DNA of 64,000 bases, from NCBI GenBank assembly GCA_013100805.1, contig CP040000.1, positions 434,001-498,000 on the forward strand. Reading direction: 5' to 3'. Each line of letters opens with the position of its first letter. Positions within the stretch are counted from its first letter, which is position 1. Shown here piece after piece: positions 17,452 to 26,467 of this stretch. The position numbers and the translations under genes were made by a program. The DNA comes from Candidatus Saccharibacteria bacterium oral taxon 488. Its GTDB lineage: Bacteria; Patescibacteriota; Saccharimonadia; Saccharimonadales; Saccharimonadaceae. A model generated the notes under the pieces. It saw only the letters and a list, made by a program, of their open reading frames with translations. It had not been told where the DNA came from and searched no databases.

Positions 17452-17916
17452 TTACTTCTCCTCCTTTTTTGCCGTGGTTTCGGCGGCTTTTTTCGCTGCA
17501 GGCTTGGCAGGTTTGGTCTCTGCCTTTGCCTTGGTCTCTAGTTTTTTCGCAGGCGCTTTCTTTGGTTTCTCAGTACCAGTTACTTCGACCAAGATGTTTG
17601 ACGTCTTTTTCTGGAATGGCAAGGCACGACCGCGTGATGCTGGCTTAAAGCGGCGCAGGCGTGTACCAGTAGTAACACTCAAGGTAGTGATCACCAAGCT
17701 TTTGGCGTCCAAACCGTGATTGTTGATGGCGTTTGCCTTGGCGCTGTCGATTGCCTTTTTGACTGGCAAAGCAGCGCGTTTTGGCACGTGCTCCAAAATA
17801 ACCAATGCATCAGCGACGGTGCGGCCGCGTACTAGGGCAGCCACCAAGCTAACCTTGCGTGGTGTTTGGTCAACACCTTTGGCGTAAGCGCGAACAGTAT
17901 ACGTAGTATCAGCCAT
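17452..17916 (-). CDS. rplV: 50S ribosomal protein uL22 with Ala/Lys tail
   Basis: 154 aa against the usual 110. Residues 1-115 are uL22 (TPRKVSLVAALVRGRTVADAL; RGRALPFQKKTSNILVEV); the last 40 residues are a low-complexity Ala/Lys/Glu/Thr tail of the kind seen in some CPR and actinobacterial L22 proteins. The conserved loop lines the nascent peptide tunnel. Confidence 0.96.
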   Translation of the reverse strand: MADTTYTVRAYAKGVDQTPRKVSLVAALVRGRTVADALVILEHVPKRAALPVKKAIDSAKANAINNHGLDAKSLVITTLSVTTGTRLRRFKPASRGRALPFQKKTSNILVEVTGTEKPKKAPAKKLETKAKAETKPAKPAAKKAAETTAKKEEK

Positions 17917-17918
17917 GA

Positions 17919-18185
17919 TTACTTCTTATCCTTTCCGCCGTGCTTACGGAACTTACGAGTTGGGCTAAACTCACCGAGTTTGTGGCCAACCATATTTTCG
18001 GTAATCAGCACAGGCACGTGCATCTTACCGTTGTAGACAGCAATCGTTCGACCGACCATTTCTGGGGTGATAGTCGAAGCGCGCGCCCACGTTTTGATAA
18101 CGGTTCGATCGTCAAGGCTGAGAGCAGCGACTTTTTTCGCAAGCTTCACATCGACGAATGGACCTTTCTTTAATGAACGACTCAT
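17919..18185 (-). CDS. rpsS: 30S ribosomal protein uS19
   Basis: 88 aa. [15 protein letters not shown] and the C-terminal [19 protein letters not shown] are diagnostic. Unusually its start codon overlaps the stop of an unrelated gene (ATGA), not of rplB. Confidence 0.98.
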   Translation of the reverse strand: MSRSLKKGPFVDVKLAKKVAALSLDDRTVIKTWARASTITPEMVGRTIAVYNGKMHVPVLITENMVGHKLGEFSPTRKFRKHGGKDKK

Positions 18186-18550
18186 TCAGCGTCTCCTTCT
18201 TGGTACTTTGTAGCAATCCCTACCAGCTTTTCACATAGCTTTTTATATTTTTGACCATCTTTGATGGCTTCCCCAACCGCTCTCTCTGCATTATGTATGT
18301 CCATGACATCAGAGAGGTCTGGCTCTACTTGAAAGTGCCCAAAGGTGTGTGGGTCAACATATAGATAGCCACAAGGATTTTCTGGTATGGCGCTTCCCCC
18401 GGCAACTTCCCTGAATACAAGCCTTGCTAATGTGACCGTGGGATCACTCGAGCCTTTAACCGTCGCTCGTTCTTGATCGTTTAGCTTTACGTTAAGGACT
18501 CCTATAACGCTATCGTCATAGCCATCTATTGTCTTAGCCTCAAAATCCAT
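18182..18550 (-). CDS. unknown protein embedded in the S10 operon
   Basis: 122 aa, acidic. It lies between rplB (4 nt before its ATG) and rpsS (ATGA overlap), with a Shine-Dalgarno (GAGGTAGGG) formed by the end of rplB, so it must be co-transcribed and probably translationally coupled with ribosomal genes. No domain is recognised; there is a beta-rich N-terminal half ([16 protein letters not shown]), then [19 protein letters not shown], and a C-terminal helix ([19 protein letters not shown]). No signal peptide or membrane segment. It is not a known ribosomal protein by sequence. Confidence 0.85.
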   Translation of the reverse strand: MDFEAKTIDGYDDSVIGVLNVKLNDQERATVKGSSDPTVTLARLVFREVAGGSAIPENPCGYLYVDPHTFGHFQVEPDLSDVMDIHNAERAVGEAIKDGQKYKKLCEKLVGIATKYQEGDAE

Positions 18551-18554
18551 AACC

Positions 18555-19394
18555 CTACCTCTTCCTCTTCGCGTCGTGACGCGTGCGTACGATTAATTTA
18601 TTTGAGCCTTTACGGCGGCGAGTTCGATAACCCAGCGTCAATTGACCCCATGGCGTACGTGGCGCTTTACCAGTACCGTGGCGACCACCGTCACCACCAC
18701 CATGTGGGTGATCTGCGGCGTTCATGACGACACCGCGCACGGTTGGGCGAATACCCTTGCGGCGGCGGCGGCCAGCTGAACCGATCTTCACGTTCTGGTG
18801 CTGGACGTTACCGACTGTACCGATGGCAGCGGTTGCTTCCAGGCGAACTTTGCGAACTTCACCAGATGGCAATTTGATGGTTGCGTAATTGCCTTCTTTG
18901 GCCATCAACTGAGCTTTGGCACCAGCGGCGCGAACCATTTGCGCACCTTTGCCGGCAGTCAGTTCAATAGCATAAATCATCGTACCAACAGGGATAGCAG
19001 ACAGCGGCAGGCGGTTTGAGGCCTCGATTGGTGCTTCCTCGCCAGTCTGAATCGTCTTGCCCTTGACCATCGAGGTGTCGGCCAATACGTAGTGGTACAA
19101 ATTGTACTGATCTTTCACTCGAGCGATGCGTGCTGAGCGGTTTGGATCGTACTCAATTTCTTCAACCGTCAGCGTCAGACCAGCCGGCAAATTGTGGTTC
19201 ACCAAACGGTAGTGACGGCGAACGCCACCGCCGCGATGACGCACGGTGATACGGCCTTGGTTGTTGCGGCCGGCATTTTGCTTTTTGGCTTTGATCAGAC
19301 TTTTGAGCGGTTTTCTTGTCGTGATATCCGACAAATCCTGACTCGTCATGCCGCGACGAGCAGGAGTGGTTGGATTGTAAGCTTTCACTGGCAT
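18555..19394 (-). CDS. rplB: 50S ribosomal protein uL2
   Basis: 279 aa. RGGGVRRHYRLVNHN and the C-terminal VRGVVMNAADHPHGGGDGG, which contains the conserved His near the peptidyl transferase centre, are present. The start overlaps the rplW stop by 1 nt. Confidence 0.98.
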   Translation of the reverse strand: MPVKAYNPTTPARRGMTSQDLSDITTRKPLKSLIKAKKQNAGRNNQGRITVRHRGGGVRRHYRLVNHNLPAGLTLTVEEIEYDPNRSARIARVKDQYNLYHYVLADTSMVKGKTIQTGEEAPIEASNRLPLSAIPVGTMIYAIELTAGKGAQMVRAAGAKAQLMAKEGNYATIKLPSGEVRKVRLEATAAIGTVGNVQHQNVKIGSAGRRRRKGIRPTVRGVVMNAADHPHGGGDGGRHGTGKAPRTPWGQLTLGYRTRRRKGSNKLIVRTRHDAKRKR

Positions 19395-19714
19395 TACTTG
19401 GTCTCCTCCATCTGCTGCTCTACTGCGTCAAACACATCGAGCTTATCGCCATCTTTCAGCGTCACGTAAGCTTTCTTCCAATCCTTGCGCGTAGTCGTGC
19501 CAGGATAGCGGTTTTTGCCTCGTGAGAAACGCACAGCTTTGCCGTCTTGTACCAAGGTTTTTACCTTCAGAACGGTGACGTCAAATTGCGCTTCAACTGC
19601 TGCTTTGATCTCGTTTTTATTCAGGTTCAGCGGAACGCGGAACACGTACACGCCGTTGGCGCTCACGGCGTAGGCTTTCTCGCTGATGCGTGGGATAATT
19701 GTCATCTGTTTCAT
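19394..19714 (-). CDS. rplW: 50S ribosomal protein uL23
   Basis: 106 aa. PRISEKAYAVSANGVYVFRV and LNKNEIKAAVEAQFDVTVLKV are typical uL23 sequence. It sits at the exit tunnel and docks trigger factor and SRP. Confidence 0.97.
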   Translation of the reverse strand: MKQMTIIPRISEKAYAVSANGVYVFRVPLNLNKNEIKAAVEAQFDVTVLKVKTLVQDGKAVRFSRGKNRYPGTTTRKDWKKAYVTLKDGDKLDVFDAVEQQMEETK

Positions 19715-19715
19715 A

Positions 19716-20315
19716 TTACGCTTCCTCCTTACTCAGCCACTCAGTGATTACTGGCAGAGCTTTCGGGGTCATGACAATAGTATCCGCATTCAGAATGTGG
19801 TAAACGCTGAGGTAGCTCGCGCGGATTACCAATACGCTCTGAATGTTGTTGCTCGCGCGCATCAATTCTGGCGTCTTTTCGTCGACGACGATCAGTACGC
19901 GGCGCTCAAACTTGTTGTCAGCCAAGAAGGTTGCGACCTCTTTGGTCTTGCCCGTCGTCTTGATGTCCTTGACGACAATTTTCTTTGCCTCATTGGCTAC
20001 CGTCAAGGCTTGGCGAATTGCCACTTTCTTGGCGGTTTTAGACAATTTTTTGGTGTAGTTTTCGTTGCCGCGCGGACCAAAGACCACACCACCGCCGCGC
20101 CAGATTGGGTTACGGGTTGAACCGAAACGTGCTCGACCAGTTCCCTTTTGCTTCCATGGCTTTTTACCACCACCGGAAACTTCACCGCGCTGCTTGGTGG
20201 TTGCGCTTGCCAAACGAGCGTTTGCTAGATAACTGTCATATGCCAATTTCAATAGTTCGTGATTTGGCACTTCAACAGCAAAAATGTCTTTAGGAAGTTT
20301 GGTTGATTCAGCCAT
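19716..20315 (-). CDS. rplD: 50S ribosomal protein uL4
   Basis: 199 aa. The tunnel loop KPWKQKGTGRARFGSTRNPIW is intact. E. coli L4 also represses its operon; whether that applies here is not visible. It is joined to rplC by a 1-nt overlap. Confidence 0.97.
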   Translation of the reverse strand: MAESTKLPKDIFAVEVPNHELLKLAYDSYLANARLASATTKQRGEVSGGGKKPWKQKGTGRARFGSTRNPIWRGGGVVFGPRGNENYTKKLSKTAKKVAIRQALTVANEAKKIVVKDIKTTGKTKEVATFLADNKFERRVLIVVDEKTPELMRASNNIQSVLVIRASYLSVYHILNADTIVMTPKALPVITEWLSKEEA

Positions 20316-20929
20316 TACTTGTTACCTCCTAAAATGATCAGCCCTTTTCGTGGCCCAGGCACAGCGCCCTTCACCCCGATCAGATTGGTCTCTGGGTCAA
20401 CATATGCCACTTCCAGGTTCTTGACCGTAACACGCTCGTGACCCATATGGCCAGCCATCGTCTTACCCTTGAACACTTTCTGTGGATACATCGAGCCAAT
20501 TGAACCTGGCTTACGAGTATTACCTTTACCACCGTGCGTCTTGCGGTGACGCTTAAAGTTGTGGCGTTTAATGGTTCCAGCGAAACCTTTACCTTTGCTG
20601 GTTCCGGTTGCATCGACAGAATCGCCGACTTCGAACGCGGAAACGTTGATTTCGTCGCCAACTTTGAGACCCTCAGGGATCTCGTCGACGCGGAATTCCC
20701 GAATGTGCTTCGGGGTCACTTGGGCTGGCTTGACGTGTCCAGCCACGGCCTTGCTCAGGTTCTTACCCTCTCCATAAGCGACCTGCACCGCATTGTAACC
20801 GTCGGTTTCGACAGTCTTCACCTGAGTCACGGTGACAGGGCCGGCTTGGATCAGCGTCACCGGAATGGCTTTGCCGTCTTCAGCCAAGAGCTGGGTCATA
20901 CCAAGTTTGGTACCGAGAAGTGTTTTCAC
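20315..20929 (-). CDS. rplC: 50S ribosomal protein uL3
   Basis: 204 aa, starting with GTG at 20929 (KTLLGTKLGMTQLL follows) behind a GTGAGG-type Shine-Dalgarno. The loop GSIGSMYPQKVFKGKTMAGHMG is the uL3 signature near the peptidyl transferase centre. It is the first gene of this S10-type operon; rpsJ is not upstream of it. Confidence 0.97.
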   Translation of the reverse strand: MKTLLGTKLGMTQLLAEDGKAIPVTLIQAGPVTVTQVKTVETDGYNAVQVAYGEGKNLSKAVAGHVKPAQVTPKHIREFRVDEIPEGLKVGDEINVSAFEVGDSVDATGTSKGKGFAGTIKRHNFKRHRKTHGGKGNTRKPGSIGSMYPQKVFKGKTMAGHMGHERVTVKNLEVAYVDPETNLIGVKGAVPGPRKGLIILGGNK

Positions 20930-21050
20930 TTTTCCTCACTCCCACTTAAATACTCCTGATGACGTGCGGTTTCTGGGTTCTGAGTGAGGCGTTCATGACA
21001 AGCGCTTCAATCATAACCAGACCTGCTCATTCATCAAGGAGAACGGTTGA

Positions 21051-21064
21051 TATTACGCGTAATA
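21051..21064. promoter_or_regulatory. 14-bp perfect palindrome in S10 leader
   Basis: TATTACGCGTAATA is a perfect palindrome located about 10-20 nt downstream of the expected start of the rplC transcript. It is suitably placed to be an operator, though no cognate regulator is known. Confidence 0.4.
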
Positions 21065-21078
21065 GAAATTACCCTGTG

Positions 21079-21108
21079 ATTTTAACACACGTTGGTCTGT
21101 GACGTCAA
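21079..21108 (-). promoter_or_regulatory. promoter of the S10-type operon
   Basis: On the minus strand TTGACG, an 18-nt spacer and TAAAAT. A leader of about 140 nt separates it from the rplC start. It lies back to back with the plus-strand promoter at 21135. Confidence 0.75.
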
Positions 21109-21134
21109 CAGTAGTAGGATGTGGGTCTAGACTA

Positions 21135-21163
21135 TTGACATGGCATTGATTACCTGCTACAAT
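21135..21163 (+). promoter_or_regulatory. consensus sigma70-type promoter
   Basis: TTGACA, a 17-nt spacer and TACAAT. It drives the 81-aa gene starting at 21202, which has its own Shine-Dalgarno. Confidence 0.8.
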
Positions 21164-21201
21164 TTGGCAGTTTGAATAAGTAACAGAAAGGAATAAGAGA
21201 A

Positions 21202-21447
21202 GTGACTGCGACACCAGACATGGTACGTTATAACACCGACGGCGCTAAAACCAATCAAGCAGAGTTCCAAGAGTGGCTTGGATCAGTAATTGAAAAAGGT
21301 ATAGAGACAGGCGAGCTTGATCCAGAAAAAAGCTTTGGCTCTGAAAGTGAAAAAGGTGAAGATAGCCCGCTCCGCCAAGCAGCAGCTACCGCCATCATAG
21401 CTCATTGGAATAAGCTTGAGCACCAAGAGCAGATCACCAAGGACTAG
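21202..21447 (+). CDS. small acidic protein of unknown function
   Basis: 81 aa, starting with GTG at 21202 behind AGAAAGGAATAAGAG; an ATG six codons later is the alternative. The protein is acidic and hydrophilic with no Cys and no membrane segment (EFQEWLGSVIEKGIETGEL; QAAATAIIAHWNKLEHQEQI). It has a near-consensus promoter and a strong terminator, so it is probably well expressed as a single gene. Family not recognised. Confidence 0.7.
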   Translation: MTATPDMVRYNTDGAKTNQAEFQEWLGSVIEKGIETGELDPEKSFGSESEKGEDSPLRQAAATAIIAHWNKLEHQEQITKD

Positions 21448-21471
21448 AGGGCGTCTTGTAGTCGCCCGCCT

Positions 21472-21501
21472 AAATACCGCTCCACAACAGGAGCGGTATT
21501 T
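21472..21501. terminator. bidirectional terminator
   Basis: A perfect 12-bp stem (AAATACCGCTCC and its complement) with the loop ACAACA, between the 81-aa gene and the convergent fusA. The U-tracts are short on both strands, but the stem is strong. Confidence 0.75.
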
Positions 21502-21524
21502 TAGTATCGTTTTATCACTACACG

Positions 21525-23612
21525 CTAGGCGTTGCGCTTCTCGATAATCTCCTGCGCCACGTTTGGTGGTACTTCCTCGTACTGCGCGAGCTCCATGGTG
21601 CTGGCTGCACGGCCCTGTGACATCGAGCGGATGTCCGAGGTGTAGCCAAACATGTTCGCCAGTGGCACAAAGGCCTTGACTAGTTTGGCGCCGCCCATCA
21701 AATCTTCCATGGCGTCAATGCGGCCGCGGCGTGAGTTCAGGTCACCGATGATGTCGCCCATGAACTCTTCTGGAGTGGTTACTTCAACCTTCATGACTGG
21801 CTCGAGCAGAATTGGTGTTGCCTGCTTGATACCTTCACGAGCTGCCAAGCTCCCCGCCAATGAGAAGGCTAGTTCTGAGGAGTCAACATCGTGGTATGAA
21901 CCATCGTACAGCGTCGCCTTGACATCAACCACTGGATAGCCAGCGATAACGCCGCCTTCCAAGGTTTCCTTGATACCCTTCATGACAGCTGGGCGATATT
22001 CCTGAGGAACCACGCCGCCCTTAATCTCGTCGATGAATTCAAAGCCCTTGCCTGCCTCATTCGGCTCAAAGCGTACCCAGACGTCACCGTATTGACCGCG
22101 GCCACCAGACTGCTTGGCGTGCTTACCTTGGACTTCGGCGCGGCCCTTGATTGACTCGCGGAAGGCCACTTGCGGCTCACCGATATTAGCTTCAACCTTG
22201 AACTCGCGCTTCATACGGTCGATCAGGATATCCAGGTGTAACTCACCCATGCCGGACATGATCGTCTGGCCGGTTTCTTCATCAGTGTGAATGCGGAAGG
22301 TTGGGTCTTCCTCGGACAAACGCTGCAAAGCCAGCGCCATTTTTTCTTGGTCAGCCTTTGACTTTGGCTCAACGGCGATAGAAACTGGCGGCTCTGGGAA
22401 CTCAATTGATTCCAGAGCAATCGGATGCGCTGGATCAGTCAAGGTATTACCTGTACCAGTGTTCTTCAAGCCAACCACTGCGGCAATGTCGCCAGCAGCG
22501 ATCTTGTCGATATCTTCGCGCTTATCAGCATGCATGCGCACGATACGACCGATGCGTTCCTTGTCGCCAGTGGTGGTGTTCAGGACGTAGCTGCCTGAAT
22601 TCAGTACGCCAGAATACACGCGTACGAAAATCAATTTACCGACAAACGGATCGGCAGCAATCTTAAACGCTAGGGCTGAGAGCGGTTCTTTGTCCGACGG
22701 CTTGCGGCTCACTTCGTCGCCAGTCTTTGGATTTTTACCCCAAATTTCGTCAACGTCCAGCGGGCTTGGTAAGAAGTCAACCATCAAGTCAAGCAGCTTC
22801 TCTACGATGACGCCGCGGCCGTCGCCGCCAGTCACCAGATAGAAGTCGCCAGCCAGCACGCGCTTGCGCAGCGCCATTTTCAGCTCATCGATAGTAATCG
22901 CTTCCTCGCCTTGATCAAGGAATTTCATCATCAATTCGTCGTCAGCTTCAACGGCATTCTCCACTAGCAAGCTGCGGGCATTCTTCGCTTTCTCCAGCAT
23001 GTCAGCTGGGATTTCGCCGACCTTCAACTCGTGATCGGTATAGTCGTCATAGGTGTAAGCTTTCATGTCAATCAAGTCAACCACGCCGTTAATCGTCTTC
23101 TCAAAACCAATTGGCAAGTGAATTGGAAAGGCTTGCTTGCTGAGGCGATTGTGAATTGATTCCAGAGATTTGTAGAAGTCGCCGCCAGTCTGGTTAATCT
23201 TGTTAACGAAGCAAATGCGCGGCACGCCGTATTTGTTAGCCTGGCGCCAGACGGTTTCAGACTGCGCCTCGACACCCATTTTGCCGTCAAACACCGTCAC
23301 TGCACCGTCGAGTACGCGCAGCGAGCGCTCCACCTCAGCAGTAAAGTCGATGTGCCCTGGCGTGTCGATAATGTTAATCTTGTGATCTTTCCAGAAGCAG
23401 GTCACCGCTGCCGAAGTAATAGTGATACCGCGCTCTTTTTCCTGTGCCATCCAGTCGGTGGTGGCGCCATCGCCATCGCCTTTAACCACACCAATCTTAT
23501 GCGTCAAGCCAGTGCGGTATAAAATGCCCTCAGTTGTCGTCGTTTTACCGGCGTCAATATGGGCAATGATACCAATATTTCTAAAGTTTTGTAATGGAAC
23601 GTTTGCTGCCAT
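21525..23612 (-). CDS. fusA: elongation factor G with non-canonical G4/G5 motifs
   Basis: 695 aa, full EF-G length with all five domains. G1 is [10 protein letters not shown] (18-26) and G3 is DTPGHIDF (83-90). G4, normally NKMD, is NKIN at residues 137-140, and the G5 SAF motif is replaced: VTGGDGRGV (about 260-268) stands where other EF-Gs have VTCGSAFKNKGV. Both motifs contact the guanine base. Domain IV and the C-terminal part look normal ([20 protein letters not shown]). It has its own promoter (23696-23724) and Shine-Dalgarno AAAGGAAAG. It catalyses translocation on the ribosome; GTP specificity may be altered. Confidence 0.96.
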   Translation of the reverse strand: MAANVPLQNFRNIGIIAHIDAGKTTTTEGILYRTGLTHKIGVVKGDGDGATTDWMAQEKERGITITSAAVTCFWKDHKINIIDTPGHIDFTAEVERSLRVLDGAVTVFDGKMGVEAQSETVWRQANKYGVPRICFVNKINQTGGDFYKSLESIHNRLSKQAFPIHLPIGFEKTINGVVDLIDMKAYTYDDYTDHELKVGEIPADMLEKAKNARSLLVENAVEADDELMMKFLDQGEEAITIDELKMALRKRVLAGDFYLVTGGDGRGVIVEKLLDLMVDFLPSPLDVDEIWGKNPKTGDEVSRKPSDKEPLSALAFKIAADPFVGKLIFVRVYSGVLNSGSYVLNTTTGDKERIGRIVRMHADKREDIDKIAAGDIAAVVGLKNTGTGNTLTDPAHPIALESIEFPEPPVSIAVEPKSKADQEKMALALQRLSEEDPTFRIHTDEETGQTIMSGMGELHLDILIDRMKREFKVEANIGEPQVAFRESIKGRAEVQGKHAKQSGGRGQYGDVWVRFEPNEAGKGFEFIDEIKGGVVPQEYRPAVMKGIKETLEGGVIAGYPVVDVKATLYDGSYHDVDSSELAFSLAGSLAAREGIKQATPILLEPVMKVEVTTPEEFMGDIIGDLNSRRGRIDAMEDLMGGAKLVKAFVPLANMFGYTSDIRSMSQGRAASTMELAQYEEVPPNVAQEIIEKRNA

Positions 23613-23695
23613 TTGTCTTTCCTTTGTTAAAAATAGTTATTGTTCGAGATTCTCCGGAGCTATTTTGACGCACCAAAAAACTACGCTTGAGCTGT

Positions 23696-23724
23696 ATTAT
23701 AGCAGATGATTGGCGTTTTGTGAA
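23696..23724 (-). promoter_or_regulatory. fusA promoter
   Basis: Minus strand TTCACA, a 17-nt spacer ending TGC, and TATAAT (an extended -10). The leader to the fusA start is about 75 nt. Confidence 0.75.
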
Positions 23725-23735
23725 TGAGCCTCATC

Positions 23736-24647
23736 TTACCGCGGAATTTGACTACGACCTGATTGAATCCATTGTATTCCCTTGGCTACTAGTAGATAAT
23801 CTCTGTTTTGAGCGTCAGACCGACCAAGGAGCGTTGCACGCACCATCATCACCAAAGAATTGTAGCCTTCGGGATCCGTGACAGCCTCTAGGGAGACAGA
23901 CTGCACATACATCGCACCTTTCGCCTCTAATCCAACCCACCCCTCGTTGCGAAAAGCGGGGCCCATATACGTAACGTCATACGGCATATATGGATCAAGC
24001 GAAGCCAGTACTTTGCAGTGAATGTTTATCGCCTTAATCACTCGATTGAGGTCTCTATTTGATAATCGCCCAAAAGGAATTTCATTAATCGGAACATCTG
24101 CTAGCTCCCTGATCATTCGAGCTGAGTCGATACAGTTATTGTTTGGATCAACTGGTCGTATATTATTCAAATAATCAAGGACTTCAGGCGTGTACAGCTG
24201 TAAAATAGCCTTGGCCTGTTCAATATCCATCAGCTGCGGAAATTGAATAAGGACATCTAGCGGAACAACATATTGAGTCGTGGTATCTCCTGGTGTTACG
24301 CCAAGACCACCAAGTGCAATTTCTGGATTAGATTTGTTCGCGACAATCAGACAACCGGCACACTGGAGCTTATGATCTTCAATATATACGTATTCTGCTC
24401 CATTTTTAGTGTATTGTTGTACCCATCCGCTTACCGTCATCAGCTGGCCTATAAACCCAGCAAATAGTTCTTGGTTAATCTGCACAGTGGCTTCTGGATA
24501 CTGATTAGGACTGAGCTTTCGAATGTCGGACGTTCGTTCTCGAGCTAAGCGGAGAATAGTGGCAACTTGCTGATTGAAAACAGCCTTATCAAGTAACGCA
24601 AGGTTCTCGGGCAGCGGGGCGGCAGATGGGGTGGGCTCAGTCGTCAT
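23736..24647 (-). CDS. unknown protein upstream of fusA
   Basis: 303 aa. No recognised domain. The N-terminal third is helical (LLDKAVFNQQVATILRLARE), the middle contains two cysteines in QCAGCL with EYVYIEDH just before, and the C-terminal half has DVTYMGPAFRNEGW and MVRATLLGRS. No signal peptide or membrane helix. The -10 box TATGAT (24654-24659) is 6 nt before the ATG, with no Shine-Dalgarno: a leaderless start. It separates fusA from rpsG/yajQ, which elsewhere form the str operon. Confidence 0.7.
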   Translation of the reverse strand: MTTEPTPSAAPLPENLALLDKAVFNQQVATILRLARERTSDIRKLSPNQYPEATVQINQELFAGFIGQLMTVSGWVQQYTKNGAEYVYIEDHKLQCAGCLIVANKSNPEIALGGLGVTPGDTTTQYVVPLDVLIQFPQLMDIEQAKAILQLYTPEVLDYLNNIRPVDPNNNCIDSARMIRELADVPINEIPFGRLSNRDLNRVIKAINIHCKVLASLDPYMPYDVTYMGPAFRNEGWVGLEAKGAMYVQSVSLEAVTDPEGYNSLVMMVRATLLGRSDAQNRDYLLVAKGIQWIQSGRSQIPR

Positions 24648-24700
24648 CTCTTAATCATACGGTGTAAAAGCCAACTGACGCAACCATAACCGTAAAGCTC

Positions 24701-25195
24701 TTACCGATAATTCACGCACTGTAGCGGCGTGTCATAATCATTCTCACGCACCAGGCTAATGACTTTTTGCAACTCGTCTTTCGAAGCGGAAGTAACGCGG
24801 ACAAGGTCGCCTTGGATTTGCGGCTTGGCTTTGGGTACGGCAGCGCGAATGTCGGTAGCGATGCGCTTGGCGGTCGGCTGGTCGAGGCCCTGTTTGAAAG
24901 GAATTTCCCACGTGGTTTTGAGATTTGAGGTGACTTTTTCTTTGGTGAGGTCGAGGACTTTGCTCGACTGACCCCGAGCCGCCAGTTTCTTGCGCACGAT
25001 ATCCAGCACCGCATCAACCTGCCACTCATTATCACCAGTGAGTTTCAGACCTTTTTTATCATCCAGCCAATCAATCCCAGCATTCGTTCCCTTAAAATCG
25101 TACCGCCCTTGGATTTCTTTTTCCGCCTGCATGAAAACATTATTCAGCTCGGCTTTGTCAATTTCTGACACGATATCAAATGAAAAACTTGCCAT
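24701..25195 (-). CDS. yajQ: YajQ family nucleotide/c-di-GMP-binding protein
   Basis: 164 aa, full length for YajQ. MASFSFDIVSEIDKAELNN, RYDFKGTNAGIDW and QIQGDLVRVTSASKDELQ are the family landmarks. YajQ proteins bind nucleotides or RNA, and in Xanthomonas bind c-di-GMP; the role here is open. TATAAT and GAGGAGGGATAA lie upstream, so it has its own promoter although it follows rpsG. Confidence 0.92.
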   Translation of the reverse strand: MASFSFDIVSEIDKAELNNVFMQAEKEIQGRYDFKGTNAGIDWLDDKKGLKLTGDNEWQVDAVLDIVRKKLAARGQSSKVLDLTKEKVTSNLKTTWEIPFKQGLDQPTAKRIATDIRAAVPKAKPQIQGDLVRVTSASKDELQKVISLVRENDYDTPLQCVNYR

Positions 25196-25276
25196 TTATC
25201 CCTCCTCGTTTTCTCCATTATAACAGAAATCGCCCCTTCTACCGAGCGATTTTCTGATTTTGCATTTAGGCGATGG

Positions 25277-25756
25277 TTAGCCGCGAGCAAAGTGCGCAAA
25301 GGCGCGGTTGGCTTCGGCCATCTTGTGGGTGTCTTCCTTCTTCTTGAAGGCAGCACCAGCTTCGTTGTAGGCGTCAATGATTTCCAGTGCCAAACGCTGC
25401 GAGTATGGCATACCGCTGCGAGCCCGAGCTGATTGCACCAGCCAGCTAAACGCGTAGTGCAGCTGCCGGTGTCCCTGAACTGGGAATGGAATCTGGTAGT
25501 TAGCACCACCGACGCGGCGGCTCTTCACCTCAAAGTTTGGACTGACGTTTTTCAAGGCTTTCTCAAACACTGCCAATGGATCTTCTGAATCCAATTTCTT
25601 GGCAGCCGTTTCCAGCGCAGTGTAAACAGCCCGTTCAGCTGCCAACTTCTTGCCGTCCAGCATTGACTTGTTGATCAAGCGCTGTACTAACACGCTTTGG
25701 TAGCGGCGGTCAGGTTGCAATTGGCGTTGTAATTTCTTGGTAACTTTACGAGGCAT
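25277..25756 (-). CDS. rpsG: 30S ribosomal protein uS7
   Basis: 159 aa. Conserved VQRLINKSMLDGKKLAAERAVY and the SRRVGGANYQIP beta-hairpin that reaches the E site. It follows rpsL by 2 nt in the usual rpsL-rpsG pair. Confidence 0.97.
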   Translation of the reverse strand: MPRKVTKKLQRQLQPDRRYQSVLVQRLINKSMLDGKKLAAERAVYTALETAAKKLDSEDPLAVFEKALKNVSPNFEVKSRRVGGANYQIPFPVQGHRQLHYAFSWLVQSARARSGMPYSQRLALEIIDAYNEAGAAFKKKEDTHKMAEANRAFAHFARG

Positions 25757-25758
25757 GA

Positions 25759-26172
25759 TTACTTATCCCCTTTCTTGGTACCGTACTTCGAACGGCCACG
25801 CTTGCGGTTGTTGACACCCTGGAGGTCCAACGCACCACGGACGATGTGGTAGCGCACACCCGGAAGGTCAGGCACACGACCACCGCGGATCAAGACCACA
25901 GCGTGCTCCTGCAAGTTGTGACCTTCACCACCGATGTAAGCCCAGACTTCGTAGCCGTTGTTTAGCTTCACGCGGGCAACTTTACGCAGCGCTGAGTTTG
26001 GTTTCTTTGGCGTCTTGGTCGTCACACGCACGCATACACCACGCTTGAGCGGTGCATTTTGGTCGTAGTAACGCGTTTTCAGGGCGTTGTGAATGCGACC
26101 CAGTGCTGGCGACTTGGACTTTTTCTTGGCCGTTTGGCGCGGTTTGCGCACCAATTGGTTGATTGTTGGCAT
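25759..26172 (-). CDS. rpsL: 30S ribosomal protein uS12
   Basis: 137 aa from the ATG at 26172 ([13 protein letters not shown]), preceded by AAGGAGAAATTGG. The decoding-site loops [18 protein letters not shown] and [19 protein letters not shown] are conserved; the streptomycin-linked Lys of KKPNS is wild type. An unusually long leader (about 205 nt) separates it from its promoter. Confidence 0.97.
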   Translation of the reverse strand: MPTINQLVRKPRQTAKKKSKSPALGRIHNALKTRYYDQNAPLKRGVCVRVTTKTPKKPNSALRKVARVKLNNGYEVWAYIGGEGHNLQEHAVVLIRGGRVPDLPGVRYHIVRGALDLQGVNNRKRGRSKYGTKKGDK

Positions 26173-26385
26173 CCAATTTCTCCTTGGTTGATTTACTAAT
26201 GATGGCGATTCGCCTGGTGGCACAGAGTGGGCTAGCGGCGGCGTTTGCACGCAAAAACCAGCTTCTCTTAGCGCCTACGGCTTGGATTCAGCAACTCCGC
26301 CCCGTGTCTATACCTTTTCTGCCGAGCATGCAGTCTGTACACATTCAAACCACCGCGCGCTCCGAAAAGAGGAAACTCTGGAAGG

Positions 26386-26394
26386 ATTATAACA
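26386..26394 (-). promoter_or_regulatory. extended -10 promoter of rpsL-rpsG
   Basis: On the minus strand TGTTATAAT (TG-n-TATAAT) with a poor -35. It sits directly behind the rpoC terminator and about 215 nt before the rpsL start codon. Confidence 0.6.
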
Positions 26395-26418
26395 CATGTT
26401 AGGCATAATTACCATAAA

Positions 26419-26447
26419 AAACCGCCCCGTATCCATCGGAGCGGTTT
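26419..26447 (-). terminator. rpoC terminator
   Basis: Minus-strand stem AAACCGC...GCGGTTT extended by three G-C pairs, ending in TTTTTT. It lies 21 nt past the rpoC stop. Confidence 0.85.
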
Positions 26448-26467
26448 CTGAGAAAGAGAGTGTGAGC

